In this document: one piece after another, positions 25,476 to 33,559 of the stretch
How positions within the stretch are numbered: position 1 is the stretch's first letter
Layout of the letters: each line of letters starts with the position of its first letter
Source: Myxococcaceae bacterium
GTDB lineage: Bacteria; Myxococcota; Myxococcia; Myxococcales; Myxococcaceae
DNA length: 40,755 bases
Reading direction: 5' to 3'
NCBI GenBank assembly: GCA_025459425.1
Contig: JALOQF010000017.1
Coordinates: forward strand, 1 to 40,755
The notes under the pieces: generated by a model
The model's database searches: none
What the model saw: the letters and a program-made list of their open reading frames with translations, nothing else
What the model was told of the DNA's origin: nothing
Program-made: the position numbers and the translations under genes

Positions 25476-26473
25476 GCGCCCTGGCCTCCGTGCGCGTCGA
25501 GCACCGTGCGAGCGACTGCGCGGGCGCGCGCGACCGCCTCGGGCGGGCTCACCACCTTCGCGCCCGGTGACAGCGACAACACCGTCGACACCAGCGCGTC
25601 GAGGTCGGTGGCCCGCACCGTGACGTGAGGGCCGGCCGGCGTCGCCACCGGGTCGGCGCCGAAGAGGGCGCGCGCGACGGGCGCGAGGTCGGCCGACAGC
25701 GACACGTCGACGTCGATGGGCGCGTGGAAGCGCGCGTGCCACGGCCAGACGGGAACGACGTCGTCGAGGCGGAAGTCCGCGGGCACCTCGAAGTCCGGAG
25801 ACTTCGGCCGGGCCGGGTTCACCTCGAGCCAGCGCATGCGGTGCACGAAGAAGGTGCGCAGCCCGCCGCGGAGGTGGCAGTGCCCGGCGAGCGCCCACAC
25901 GCCCCGGCGCAGCGCGAGGCCATACGGGTCGACCTTCCGGTGCGTCACCTCGCCGGAGCGTGGCGAGAAGTACTCGAGCGTGACGGACTTGCGCGCGGAG
26001 ATGGCGGCCCAGAGCGCGTCGAGGCGGGCCGGCAGGGCCGAGGTGTCGAGCGCCACGCCCGGCTCGAGGCGCACCTTCGGCGGCGCCAGCGGGCCGTCGG
26101 CGAAGAAGGCCACCTTGCGCAGCGCGTGCGCGAGGTCCTGGCTGCCGGGGAACGCGCCCGACGACAGCGCCGCGGCCCCGGCGGCGTACAGCACGGCGAG
26201 CTCTTCGGCCGACAGGCCCGGCTCCGGCAGGTAGTAGGCGTCGGGGTCGACGCGGTAGCCGCCCTCGTCGTCGTCGGTGCGGGGGACGAAGGTGAGCGGA
26301 ATGCCCAGCTCGAGCAGCTCGGCCTTGTCGCGCTCGAACTTGCGCTCACACGCCTCGACCGAACCCTCGCCATAGTCGGCCTTGAAGAGGGTGCGCAGGC
26401 GCTGCCACGACACGGGGCGCTTCTCGGCGAGCAGCAGGGCCACGAGGTCGAGCAGGCGTTCGGTGCGGTCCAT
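25472..26473 (-). CDS. WYL-domain transcriptional regulator, PafB-like
   Basis: A 333-residue protein with an N-terminal winged helix (about 1-60: RLLDLVALLLAEKRPVSWQRL), a middle region with GLSAEELAVLYAAGAAA, and a WYL domain (about 165-245, LEYFSPRSGE then GLALRRGVWALAGHC) followed by the C-terminal extension. It is the first gene of the unit and is coupled by 4 nt to the second WYL gene, so the two probably form a heterodimer. No proteasome genes are near, so a link to the Paf proteasome role is not supported; DNA-damage control is the more likely analogy. Confidence 0.87.
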   Translation of the reverse strand: MDRTERLLDLVALLLAEKRPVSWQRLRTLFKADYGEGSVEACERKFERDKAELLELGIPLTFVPRTDDDEGGYRVDPDAYYLPEPGLSAEELAVLYAAGAAALSSGAFPGSQDLAHALRKVAFFADGPLAPPKVRLEPGVALDTSALPARLDALWAAISARKSVTLEYFSPRSGEVTHRKVDPYGLALRRGVWALAGHCHLRGGLRTFFVHRMRWLEVNPARPKSPDFEVPADFRLDDVVPVWPWHARFHAPIDVDVSLSADLAPVARALFGADPVATPAGPHVTVRATDLDALVSTVLSLSPGAKVVSPPEAVARARAVARTVLDAHGGQGA

Positions 26474-26644
26474 GGCGACGGCGAGACGGTAGCAAGAACG
26501 CGCGCGGAAGGACGCAGAAGCGAGGGCTCCTGGAGCGCCGTGGCCGGCACCTCGACGACCAGATCCGTTCCTGACACGGCCGGACGTTCGATGAGCCCTG
26601 GGGCACGAGGCGCCCGCAGCGCCGACGGCCCCAGAAGCGAGGGC

Positions 26645-27085
26645 TCACGGCCCGTCGGAGAAAGGGGCGCTGAGCGTCGTGGACACCACCTCGACGTCGC
26701 CGTCCTGCTGGAAGAGCGCCACGAGGTCGGCGTGGAGCTTCTCGGCCGCACGCCGCGCTCCGGTGTCGACCCGCTTGAAGTGACGCCAGCTGAAGCGCGT
26801 CTCGTCGGTCGCGCCATCGCTGACGTAGAGGTCGAGGCCCCCGCCCTCGCGCTCGGCGCCGTAGATGGTGACACCGAACGAGAAAGGAAACCCACCGAGG
26901 CCGACCCACCAGCCCCAGTCCTCACACAGCGGACCTGCGGCGTCGTACCCGCGCTGACGCAGCGCCTCGACGAGGTACAGGCCCAGCGCCTTTCCGTACA
27001 TGCCCTCGTTGACCAGCTCGTCGGCTTCTCCCGGCAGGACGCCGAACTTCGCCGCGCGCACGTGAATGAAGGGCGTCAGGGGCAT
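26645..27085 (-). CDS. Conserved-looking hypothetical protein downstream of class V PLP enzyme
   Basis: A 146-residue soluble protein starting MPLTPFIHVRAAKFGVLPGE. It contains a Trp/Gly-rich centre (CEDWGWWVGLGGFPFSFGV) and a C-terminal helix and strand. A GGAGG ribosome site four bases before the ATG fixes the start. It follows the PLP enzyme by 16 nt in the same direction, so they are likely co-transcribed. I do not recognise the family and no catalytic motif is evident. Confidence 0.7.
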   Translation of the reverse strand: MPLTPFIHVRAAKFGVLPGEADELVNEGMYGKALGLYLVEALRQRGYDAAGPLCEDWGWWVGLGGFPFSFGVTIYGAEREGGGLDLYVSDGATDETRFSWRHFKRVDTGARRAAEKLHADLVALFQQDGDVEVVSTTLSAPFSDGP

Positions 27086-27101
27086 TCGTTCCTCCGTGGG
27101 C

Positions 27102-28304
27102 TCACGCTGGCCGCAGCCCGAGCCGGTCGAAGGCCCAGAGGGCACGGTCGACGTCGTCGTCGGTGTTGAAGACATGCGTCGACAGGCGCACCCCGCCGCC
27201 GCGCGGCGTCGTCACCACCCGCGCCTCGCGCAGCAGCGCGCGCACGGCGTCTTCGGCCGAGCCCGCGACGGGCACCACGCAGATGCCGCTCGACACGTCG
27301 GCCTCGTCGGGGGCGTTCGGCACGAAGCCCCGGGCCCGCAGGCCTGCCCGCAGCCGCGCCTGGAGCGCCCGCACGTGCGTCAGCGTCGTCGCCGGCCCCA
27401 CGCGCTCGTGCACCTCGAGCGCCGCCTCGAGCGCGTGCCAGCCCACCCACGACGCCCCGCCACCCTCGAGCACCGACGCGTCACGCCGCGTCGAAACGCC
27501 GGTGGCCGTGAAGCCCGCCGCGTCGTCCACCCGCGTCACCCCGGGGAAGGCCTGCCACAGCAGCTCCGACGGCACCGACAACCAGCCGGCCATGGGCAGC
27601 ACCTCGTGGAACTCGCGCGCGACGACGAGCATGCCCGTGCCGTACCCGGCCCCGAGCCACTTGTGGCTGGGCATCGCCAGGAAGCTGGCCCCCGTGGCCG
27701 TCACGTCGAGCGGCACGTGCCCGATGGCCTGCGCGCCGTTGAGACACAGCACCAGCTTGCGGTCGCGACACAGCCGCGCGAGCCCCTCGAGGTCGACGCG
27801 GTAGCCCGAGTTGAACTGCACCACCGACACCGCCACCGCCGTCGTTCCGGGCCTCAGCGCCGCCTCGAGGTCCGAGAGGGGGTAGCTGCCGTCGGGCCGC
27901 CGCCGCACGCCGCGCACGGTGAGGCCCGCCTTGAGCAGCGGCACCGTCGTCGACGGGAACTCGTGCTCGAGCGTGAGCACCTCGGTGTGCCCGCGGGCCT
28001 CGAGGCAGTGCGCGACGACGTGGAAGCCGAACGACGTCGAGGGCGTGAAGGCCACGGTGTCGGGCGTGGTGCCGACGAAGCGCGCGAGCCGCTCCCGCAC
28101 CGCGTCGCGCTGGGCGAGCCAGCGGGGAAAGTCGAGGTCGCCCCGCTCACGCGACGCCGACACGACGCGCTCCATGGCCTCGGCCACCGGGGTGCACAGC
28201 GGAGACGACGCCGCCGCGTTGAGCCAACTGAGGCCCGACAGCGCCGGAAAGAGCGCCCGCACCTGCGCTGGCGTCCACCCCGGGGTGGCCGAGCCGGTCG
28301 TCAT
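27102..28304 (-). CDS. Aminotransferase class V-fold PLP enzyme
   Basis: A 400-residue fold-type I PLP enzyme of the cysteine desulfurase/class V group. SHKWLGAGYGTG carries the Schiff-base Lys (K215). TPSTSFGFHVVA forms the phosphate cup region, and LEHEFPST fits the family. The usual Asp that pairs with the pyridine nitrogen, in a VDGAQ motif, is Asn189 here (LCLNGAQAIGH), which normally weakens PLP chemistry. No active-site Cys loop typical of IscS was recognised. The substrate is unknown; it could be a desulfurase, lyase or kynureninase-like enzyme. It precedes a small hypothetical gene in one unit. Confidence 0.87.
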   Translation of the reverse strand: MTTGSATPGWTPAQVRALFPALSGLSWLNAAASSPLCTPVAEAMERVVSASRERGDLDFPRWLAQRDAVRERLARFVGTTPDTVAFTPSTSFGFHVVAHCLEARGHTEVLTLEHEFPSTTVPLLKAGLTVRGVRRRPDGSYPLSDLEAALRPGTTAVAVSVVQFNSGYRVDLEGLARLCRDRKLVLCLNGAQAIGHVPLDVTATGASFLAMPSHKWLGAGYGTGMLVVAREFHEVLPMAGWLSVPSELLWQAFPGVTRVDDAAGFTATGVSTRRDASVLEGGGASWVGWHALEAALEVHERVGPATTLTHVRALQARLRAGLRARGFVPNAPDEADVSSGICVVPVAGSAEDAVRALLREARVVTTPRGGGVRLSTHVFNTDDDVDRALWAFDRLGLRPA

Positions 28305-28538
28305 GGGCGCTGCTTACCCGGTTGTCAGGCGCAGGGAATGGCTCGCTCGACTCCGCAGGCGCCCGCCCTTTCAGCCGGGGCCACGGCAATGCCGGAATGA
28401 TGGGCCCGTCGTGTCAGTTTGTCCGCGTTGCGCCTGTGGCGCGAGCGCAAGCTGTCAGTCAGCCCCCGCCCCGGCACGCCCAGACGTCGGGAATCGTTGG
28501 AGCGGGGCGCTGGTGCCGAAGTTGCTACGGGGAGCTTC

Positions 28539-29027
28539 ATGGTGCGGCCACCGACTCCAGCCCGACGCGAGCGCTCGCTGACGCGCGTGGTGAAGGCCCT
28601 CGCGCTCGGCGTGGTGCTGGCGGTGCTGGCCACCGCTTGTGCGTCGGCCACCGACGCGCGTCGGCCTCCCGAGAAGCTCTACTTCGCCATTCAGCTCGAA
28701 CAGGACGGCCGGCCCGTCGGAGCGCCCCGGCTGCTGGGCTTCGAGGGCCGTCGGCTCTTCGCCGAGAAGTGGACCCCCGGCGCCGCGCTGCCCGACTACC
28801 GGCTGTTGCTCCAGCCCGACGAAGAGGGGCCCGGGTACGGCATCTCGCTCGACCTCGAGCTGCCGTCGGGGCGCTCGCGCGGAAAGCTGGGGCTGCTCCA
28901 CGGCGAGGAGCGCACCATCTCGCTCGACGCGCGCACGCGGCTGACGCTGCTGGTGATGCGCGTCGACTCCCCCGAGTTCCGCGCCCTGATGCGGAACGCG
29001 CCCCGGGCCTCACCGGGGACCATCTGA
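28539..29027 (+). CDS. Small lipoprotein, unknown function
   Basis: A 162-residue protein with a basic N-terminus, a hydrophobic core and a plausible lipidation site (VLATAC, Cys34), so envelope-anchored. The mature part is mostly beta-strand with alternating charged residues (KLYFAIQLEQDGRPVG, LGFEGRRLFAEKW). GGGGAG lies four bases before the ATG, supporting this start over longer frames upstream. It converges with, and overlaps by 18 nt, the arrestin-like gene on the other strand. I do not recognise the family. Confidence 0.7.
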   Translation: MVRPPTPARRERSLTRVVKALALGVVLAVLATACASATDARRPPEKLYFAIQLEQDGRPVGAPRLLGFEGRRLFAEKWTPGAALPDYRLLLQPDEEGPGYGISLDLELPSGRSRGKLGLLHGEERTISLDARTRLTLLVMRVDSPEFRALMRNAPRASPGTI

Positions 29028-29495
29028 GCCACGGCGTGTGCGCGCCCTTCGCCCGGCCGGCCGCACCGGCGCACGCGCCGTCACCTGCACCGGCACCTCG
29101 ACCTTGAGGCTGAACGTCCACGGGCGCTCGAGGCGCGCGACGACCCGCCACACCAGCGGAAACCGCGACGAGGTGCGCGGGCCGAAGCCCGGCGCCAGCG
29201 CGTCGTCGGGCACCAGCAGCTCGAAAGGCCACGTCTGGCCGTCGGTGAAGGCGCGCTCGCCGTCGAGCGCCCGCTCGGTGCGCCAGATGACGTCTTGCCG
29301 GTAGCGCAGCGGCACGGCGCCACCGCCCTGCACCGAGCGGCGCCGCGCCTCGAGGCCCACCACCAGCCGCAGCGCCTGCGTCGGAGCCTCGAGGTGCAGC
29401 GTGACCCGGCCCCTGACGGCGTCACCGGGCGCCAGCGCGCGCGCTTTCACGTCGAGCGCCAGGGGGCCGGGCGCTTCCCGTCGGCCTGCGTCCAT
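29010..29495 (-). CDS. Arrestin-like/SpoOM-like beta-sandwich protein
   Basis: A 161-residue protein whose pattern, LALDVKARALAPGDAVRGRV then THLEAPTQALRLVVGLEARRR and an Arg-rich end, resembles the N-terminal beta sandwich of arrestin-fold proteins (GDxVxGxVxL). No signal peptide is visible. The hybrid kinase diverges from its start (89 bp apart), while its end overlaps the lipoprotein gene tail-to-tail. The arrestin assignment comes from pattern only. Confidence 0.6.
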   Translation of the reverse strand: MDAGRREAPGPLALDVKARALAPGDAVRGRVTLHLEAPTQALRLVVGLEARRRSVQGGGAVPLRYRQDVIWRTERALDGERAFTDGQTWPFELLVPDDALAPGFGPRTSSRFPLVWRVVARLERPWTFSLKVEVPVQVTARAPVRPAGRRARTRRGSDGPR

Positions 29496-29583
29496 GCGAC
29501 GGCTCCATGGCAGATTTTGCGCCGATTCTCTGGCTCAATCAGGGCCGCACGGCGCCGTGGCTGACGTTAGACTCGGGGTGGCC

Positions 29584-31863
29584 ATGCGCGTGTCGTTGCT
29601 CCTGAGCGCCGATGGGTCGGTCGCCGCCGTCACGCCGGGTGGCACGGCGATCGAGCCGCGCCTGGTGGCCGGGGTGCACCTCGCCGACATCGCGACGCTC
29701 AAGCCCCTCGCGAGGGCGGTGCACCTGGCGCTGCGGCAGGAGCAGGGCGCCGTGAGCTGCGAGCTGGCGGGCCAGACGTGGGACCTCGAGGTGTCGCCCA
29801 CGCCGTCGGGCACCTTCGTCACCCTCGAGACGCTGCCGGGCACCCGCGGCGATTTCGAGCTCGCCGAGGTGTTGTCGTCGGGCAAGCGCCTGCCCGACGT
29901 GCTCGAGGCCCTCTGCCGCTTGTGCGAGCGGCGCCTGCCGGGCCTGTTGTCGTCGGTGCTGCTCCTGGGAGCCGACGGGCTTTTGCGGCCGGGGGCTGCG
30001 CCGTCGCTCCCGGCGCTCCTGCGCGAAGCGACCAACGGCCTGGCGCCCGGGCCCGACCGCGGCGCCTGTGGAACGGCCGTCTGGAGCCGCGAGCCCGCGC
30101 TCGCCAGTGACATGCGCACCGACCGGCGCTTCGTGGCGTTTCGTGAGGTGGTGCAGCAGCTCGACCTGCGCTCGTGCTGGTCGTGGCCGATTCTGTCGCG
30201 CACTGGCCAGAGCCTCGGCTCGCTCGCCGTGTACGGCCCGACCGCGGCGCTGCCCACCGCGGCCCAGGCCGCGCTCCTCGGCGCGATGGCGCGCTTCGCC
30301 TCGCTGGCCATCGAGCAGTCGCGCAACGAGCAGTCGACGCGCGAGATGCTCGACCGCTTCCACCTCGTGGCCGAGGCCAGCACCAACGTCATCTACGACT
30401 GGAACCTGCGCACGGACCGGCTCGAGTGGAGCCCCCGCCTCGAGCAGGTCTTCGGGTACGACCTGAAGGCGCCACGCACCTTCGCCTGGTGGGAGGCCTG
30501 CGTGCACCCGTCGGAGCGCCCGCAGGTGACGAGCTCGCTGCAGCTGGCCATCGTCGAGCGCCGCAAGACGTGGACCGCGACCTACCGCTTCCTCAGGCAC
30601 GACGGCGCGTGGGCCACCGTCATCGACCGCGGCCACCTCTTGTTCGACGACGAGGGCGCGCCGGTGCGGCTCATCGGCGAGATGCAGGACATCTCGGGGC
30701 AACAGCTGCTGCAGGCGCGCCTGGCGCTGACGGAGCGGCTGGCGTCGGTGGGCACCCTGGCCGCCGGCGTCGCTCACGAGATCAACAACCCCCTCGCGTG
30801 GATCACCTCGAACCTGCACTTCGCGCTCGAAGAGCTCGGGCGGCTGCGCATCGAGACGGGCCTGTCGGCGCTCGACGAGATGGCCGAGGCGCTGACCGAC
30901 GCGCGCACCGGCGCGGAGCGGGTGAGCACCATCGTGCGCGACCTCAAGCTCTTCTCCCGCGCGCAGGACGAGCAGACGGGCCTGGTCGACGTGCGGCGGG
31001 TGCTCGAGTCGGCCATCACGATGGCGCGCAACGAGATTCGGCACCGGGCGCACCTGGAGCGGCGCTTCGACGAGGTGCCGCTGGTGAAGGGCAACGAAGG
31101 GAAGCTGAGCCAGGTCTTCCTGAACCTCCTCATCAACGCCGCCCACGCGGTGCCCGAAGGCGACGTCGCGCACCACACCATCGCCGTGTCGGCCTCGCAG
31201 GACGCCCAGGGCCGGGTGGTGGTGTCGGTCCGCGACACCGGGCAGGGCATCGAGCCCGACGTGCTGCCGCACATCTTCGACCCGTTCTTCACCACCAAGC
31301 CGGTGGGCCAGGGCACGGGCCTGGGGTTGTCCATCTGTCATTCCATCGTGACGAGCCTCGGCGGCACCATCGGCGTCGAGAGCACCCCGGGCCGGGGGAG
31401 CACCTTCAAGGTGACGCTACCCGTCGCGCCGCCCGAGTTCCGGAAGTCACCGGTGCCGCAGGCCGAGCCGGCGGCGGCGCTGCGGGGCCGCATCGCGCTC
31501 ATCGACGACGAGCCCTCGGTGCTGGTGGCGCTGCAGCGGGTGCTCGGCCCGCACCACGAGGTGAAGAGCTTCTCGACGCCGACGCAGGCGCTCGACGAGC
31601 TGGCGGACTTCGCGCCCGACGTCGTCTTCTGCGACGTGATGATGCCCGAGATGTCGGGCGCCGAGCTGTACCACCGGCTGCGCGCGAACCACCCGAAGCT
31701 CGCCGAGCGCATGGTGTTCATGACGGGCGGCGCGTTCAGCGCGTCGGCGCGGGAGTTCCTCGACGAGGTGGCCCAGCCCATTCTCGAGAAGCCCTTCACG
31801 GCCGACGGCGTGCGGAGACTGGCGAACGAGCAGGTGACGAAGGCCCGCGCGCCAGCGGCGTGA
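29584..31863 (+). CDS. Hybrid sensor histidine kinase (GAF-PAS-HisKA-HATPase-REC)
   Basis: A 759-residue soluble signalling kinase. A short N-terminal part is followed by a GAF domain (about 95-245), a PAS domain (about 258-375, YDWNLRTDRLEWSPRLEQVFGY), a HisKA helix pair with phospho-acceptor His398 (GVAHEINNPL), a HATPase with N box (NLLINAAHAV, about 513) and G boxes (DTGQGIEP, FFTTKPVGQGTGLGLSI), and a C-terminal receiver with Asp684 (FCDVMMPEMSG) and the conserved Lys in EKPF. No membrane helix is seen, so it senses a cytoplasmic cue. No separate response regulator is adjacent, so output passes through its own receiver or a distant partner. ATG 29584 is chosen; GTG 29578 is close. Confidence 0.93.
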   Translation: MRVSLLLSADGSVAAVTPGGTAIEPRLVAGVHLADIATLKPLARAVHLALRQEQGAVSCELAGQTWDLEVSPTPSGTFVTLETLPGTRGDFELAEVLSSGKRLPDVLEALCRLCERRLPGLLSSVLLLGADGLLRPGAAPSLPALLREATNGLAPGPDRGACGTAVWSREPALASDMRTDRRFVAFREVVQQLDLRSCWSWPILSRTGQSLGSLAVYGPTAALPTAAQAALLGAMARFASLAIEQSRNEQSTREMLDRFHLVAEASTNVIYDWNLRTDRLEWSPRLEQVFGYDLKAPRTFAWWEACVHPSERPQVTSSLQLAIVERRKTWTATYRFLRHDGAWATVIDRGHLLFDDEGAPVRLIGEMQDISGQQLLQARLALTERLASVGTLAAGVAHEINNPLAWITSNLHFALEELGRLRIETGLSALDEMAEALTDARTGAERVSTIVRDLKLFSRAQDEQTGLVDVRRVLESAITMARNEIRHRAHLERRFDEVPLVKGNEGKLSQVFLNLLINAAHAVPEGDVAHHTIAVSASQDAQGRVVVSVRDTGQGIEPDVLPHIFDPFFTTKPVGQGTGLGLSICHSIVTSLGGTIGVESTPGRGSTFKVTLPVAPPEFRKSPVPQAEPAAALRGRIALIDDEPSVLVALQRVLGPHHEVKSFSTPTQALDELADFAPDVVFCDVMMPEMSGAELYHRLRANHPKLAERMVFMTGGAFSASAREFLDEVAQPILEKPFTADGVRRLANEQVTKARAPAA

Positions 31864-32253
31864 TGGCGCCGGCAGGGCATGCTCAGTACGGCAGCCGGTG
31901 CGCCGGAGGCGTCGGCGCAACCGGCCGTCGAGGAGCGCGGGCCCGCGCGGAGAGGGCCGAGGCCGAGGCCGAGCGGGGCGAGGCGCGGTGTCTGGCCCCG
32001 CGCGTCCGGGAGTCGCGGTGGTCGCCTGGCCCTGGCGTTCACCCGCCACGCCAGCGCGGAGGCATCACGCCACGACCGAGTCGGCGCTGGGGAGCCACGC
32101 GGAGCGAACGATGGCCCGAGGCTCGCTCCGCATCGCTCGCATCAGAAGCTGGGTATTGTTGACGCCGGCCTGCGCTCACCGACGGTCGAGCGACGACGCG
32201 GCTCCCGGACGACGCTGTCGACGGCGCAGTCGTTCTGCGATGAGGTCGCCGAC
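31864..32253. other. 390-bp intergenic region, nothing recognised
   Basis: Lies between the hybrid kinase and the lamin-tail protein gene, same direction. Frames here are Arg/Ala-rich shadows. A TTGACG at about 32159 could be a -35 box but no matching -10 follows at normal spacing. No hairpin terminator, RNA gene or repeat stood out. Confidence 0.35.
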
Positions 32254-33276
32254 GTGAAGCGAATTGAACGCGTGCTGTTGGCAGCCTGGGCCTGTCTGGG
32301 CTGCGGACCAGACGTGATGGACCAGGGGGCGCTCCGGCAGGCGCTCCCGTCGACGTCGCTCGTCATCAGCCAGGTGTACGGCGCGGGCGACACGTCTTCT
32401 CCAGCGCCGGCGTACCGCACGGACTTCGTCGAACTGCGCAACCTCTCGTCGCAGCCGGTGGCGCTGGCCGGCTACACGCTGCAGTACGCGTCGGTGCTCG
32501 GGAGCAACTGGCTGGTGGCCGACTTCGACCCGGCCGCGACGGTGGCGCCGCTCGGCTACCACCTCGTGGCCTTCAGCGCGGGCATGGGCACCCGAGGCCC
32601 GAACCTGCCGCCAGCCGACACGACCAACGCGGTCATCAACGTGGGGCGTGCGGAGTTCAAGGTGGCGCTGGTGAGCGGCCCGACGGCGCTCCGTGGCGAC
32701 TGTCCGCTGACGGGCGCCGACGCCGCGCGCATCGTCGACTTCGTCGGTGCAGGCACGGCGAACTGCAGTGAAGGCGTCGCGGCACCGACGGCATCCACCT
32801 CGACGTCGCTCCAGCGACGCGGCGGCGGGTGCCTCGACACCGACCGGAACGCCGACGACTTCGAGGCGCTCCCGCCGACGCCGCGAAACGCTTCGTTCCC
32901 GGCGGCGCCGTGTCTCGCCGACGGGGGCAGTCCACCGCTCCCGGACGCTGGCCCTCCACCACCGGACGCTGGCGCCGATGGCGGGCTGCTGGACGCGGGC
33001 GCGGCGGGGGTGGACGCTGGTGCAACTGCCGGAGACGCGGGGCCGGCGGCCGACGCAGGCGGAGTCGGCGGAGGAACCGCAGGGCCCGACGCGGGTCCGG
33101 AGCGCGACGCGGGAACGTGGCCCGACGCAGGAAGCGCTGACGCAGGCACCAGTCCTCCCCTCACCGCCCGCTCGGGCTGTCGCTGCAGCGGCGTCGACCC
33201 GCTCTCGGTCGTCCTCGCGCTCGGAGTGCTCACGGCGCACGCGAGGCGACGAAGGGCGCGGCGCTCGTCGGAATGA
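32254..33276 (+). CDS. Exported lamin-tail-domain protein with MYXO-CTERM-type anchor
   Basis: A 340-residue secreted protein. It has an N-terminal signal with possible lipidation (ACLGC), a lamin-tail (LTD) beta-sandwich at about 28-210 (LVISQVYGAG, FVELRNLSSQPVALAGYTLQY), then a low-complexity linker of repeated DAG/PDAG (about 215-300). The C-terminus GCRCSGVDPLSVVLALGVLTAHARRRRARR fits the MYXO-CTERM sorting pattern: Cys, hydrophobic stretch, basic tail, which directs processing to the myxobacterial surface. LTD domains often sit on secreted nucleases or adhesins; no nuclease domain is present here. GTG 32254 is chosen because it gives the signal peptide and follows an AGG site. Confidence 0.82.
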   Translation: MKRIERVLLAAWACLGCGPDVMDQGALRQALPSTSLVISQVYGAGDTSSPAPAYRTDFVELRNLSSQPVALAGYTLQYASVLGSNWLVADFDPAATVAPLGYHLVAFSAGMGTRGPNLPPADTTNAVINVGRAEFKVALVSGPTALRGDCPLTGADAARIVDFVGAGTANCSEGVAAPTASTSTSLQRRGGGCLDTDRNADDFEALPPTPRNASFPAAPCLADGGSPPLPDAGPPPPDAGADGGLLDAGAAGVDAGATAGDAGPAADAGGVGGGTAGPDAGPERDAGTWPDAGSADAGTSPPLTARSGCRCSGVDPLSVVLALGVLTAHARRRRARRSSE

Positions 33277-33533
33277 GCGGCTGCGGCTCGCGCCCCGACG
33301 GTCTTTGGGTACGGGCACCGGGCAAGATGCCCACGTGGCTCCACCAGGACGCAGAGGTTCAGCGCAGCAGGGCATCGTCGACATCTTCGCCGCCAACGTG
33401 CACGACCATGCGACGTGTGCAGGGTCGGCGACTTGGAGGGTGGCACTCCCCCAACGGACCGATTCGACGCGAGGGCTCGAGGCGCTCGTCACCGGCCGCA
33501 GATGCGCGGGGACGCCCCGAGCCCTTGACCTCG
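33277..33533. other. Upstream region of the ADP-ribosylglycohydrolase gene
   Basis: About 257 bp between the lamin-tail gene and the inverted repeat. Open frames are shadows. A TTGACC hexamer at 33525-33530 is a possible -35 box for the downstream gene, but the -10 position falls in the inverted repeat and is not TATA-like. Confidence 0.35.
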
Positions 33534-33556
33534 AAAAGAGTCTGTGAGACTCTTTT
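33534..33556. promoter_or_regulatory. Perfect 9-bp inverted repeat abutting a start codon
   Basis: AAAAGAGTC at 33534-33542, a 5-base spacer TGTGA, then GACTCTTTT at 33548-33556, a perfect match. It ends three bases before the ATG of the ADP-ribosylglycohydrolase gene and occupies the place of a ribosome site. It is markedly AT-rich for this genome. As DNA it looks like a repressor operator; as RNA it would form a hairpin that hides the start codon region. It could also be part of a leaderless promoter. Confidence 0.65.
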
Positions 33557-33559
33557 GAC

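Noticed and set aside
32890-33160. Repeat DNA encoding DAG units as a tandem-repeat locus or CRISPR
   Set aside because: The units vary in length and sequence and only reflect a low-complexity protein linker.
33534-33556. Inverted repeat as a rho-independent terminator of the upstream gene
   Set aside because: The upstream gene ends about 260 bp earlier, the stem is not GC-rich, and the repeat touches the next start codon, which fits an operator or leader structure better.
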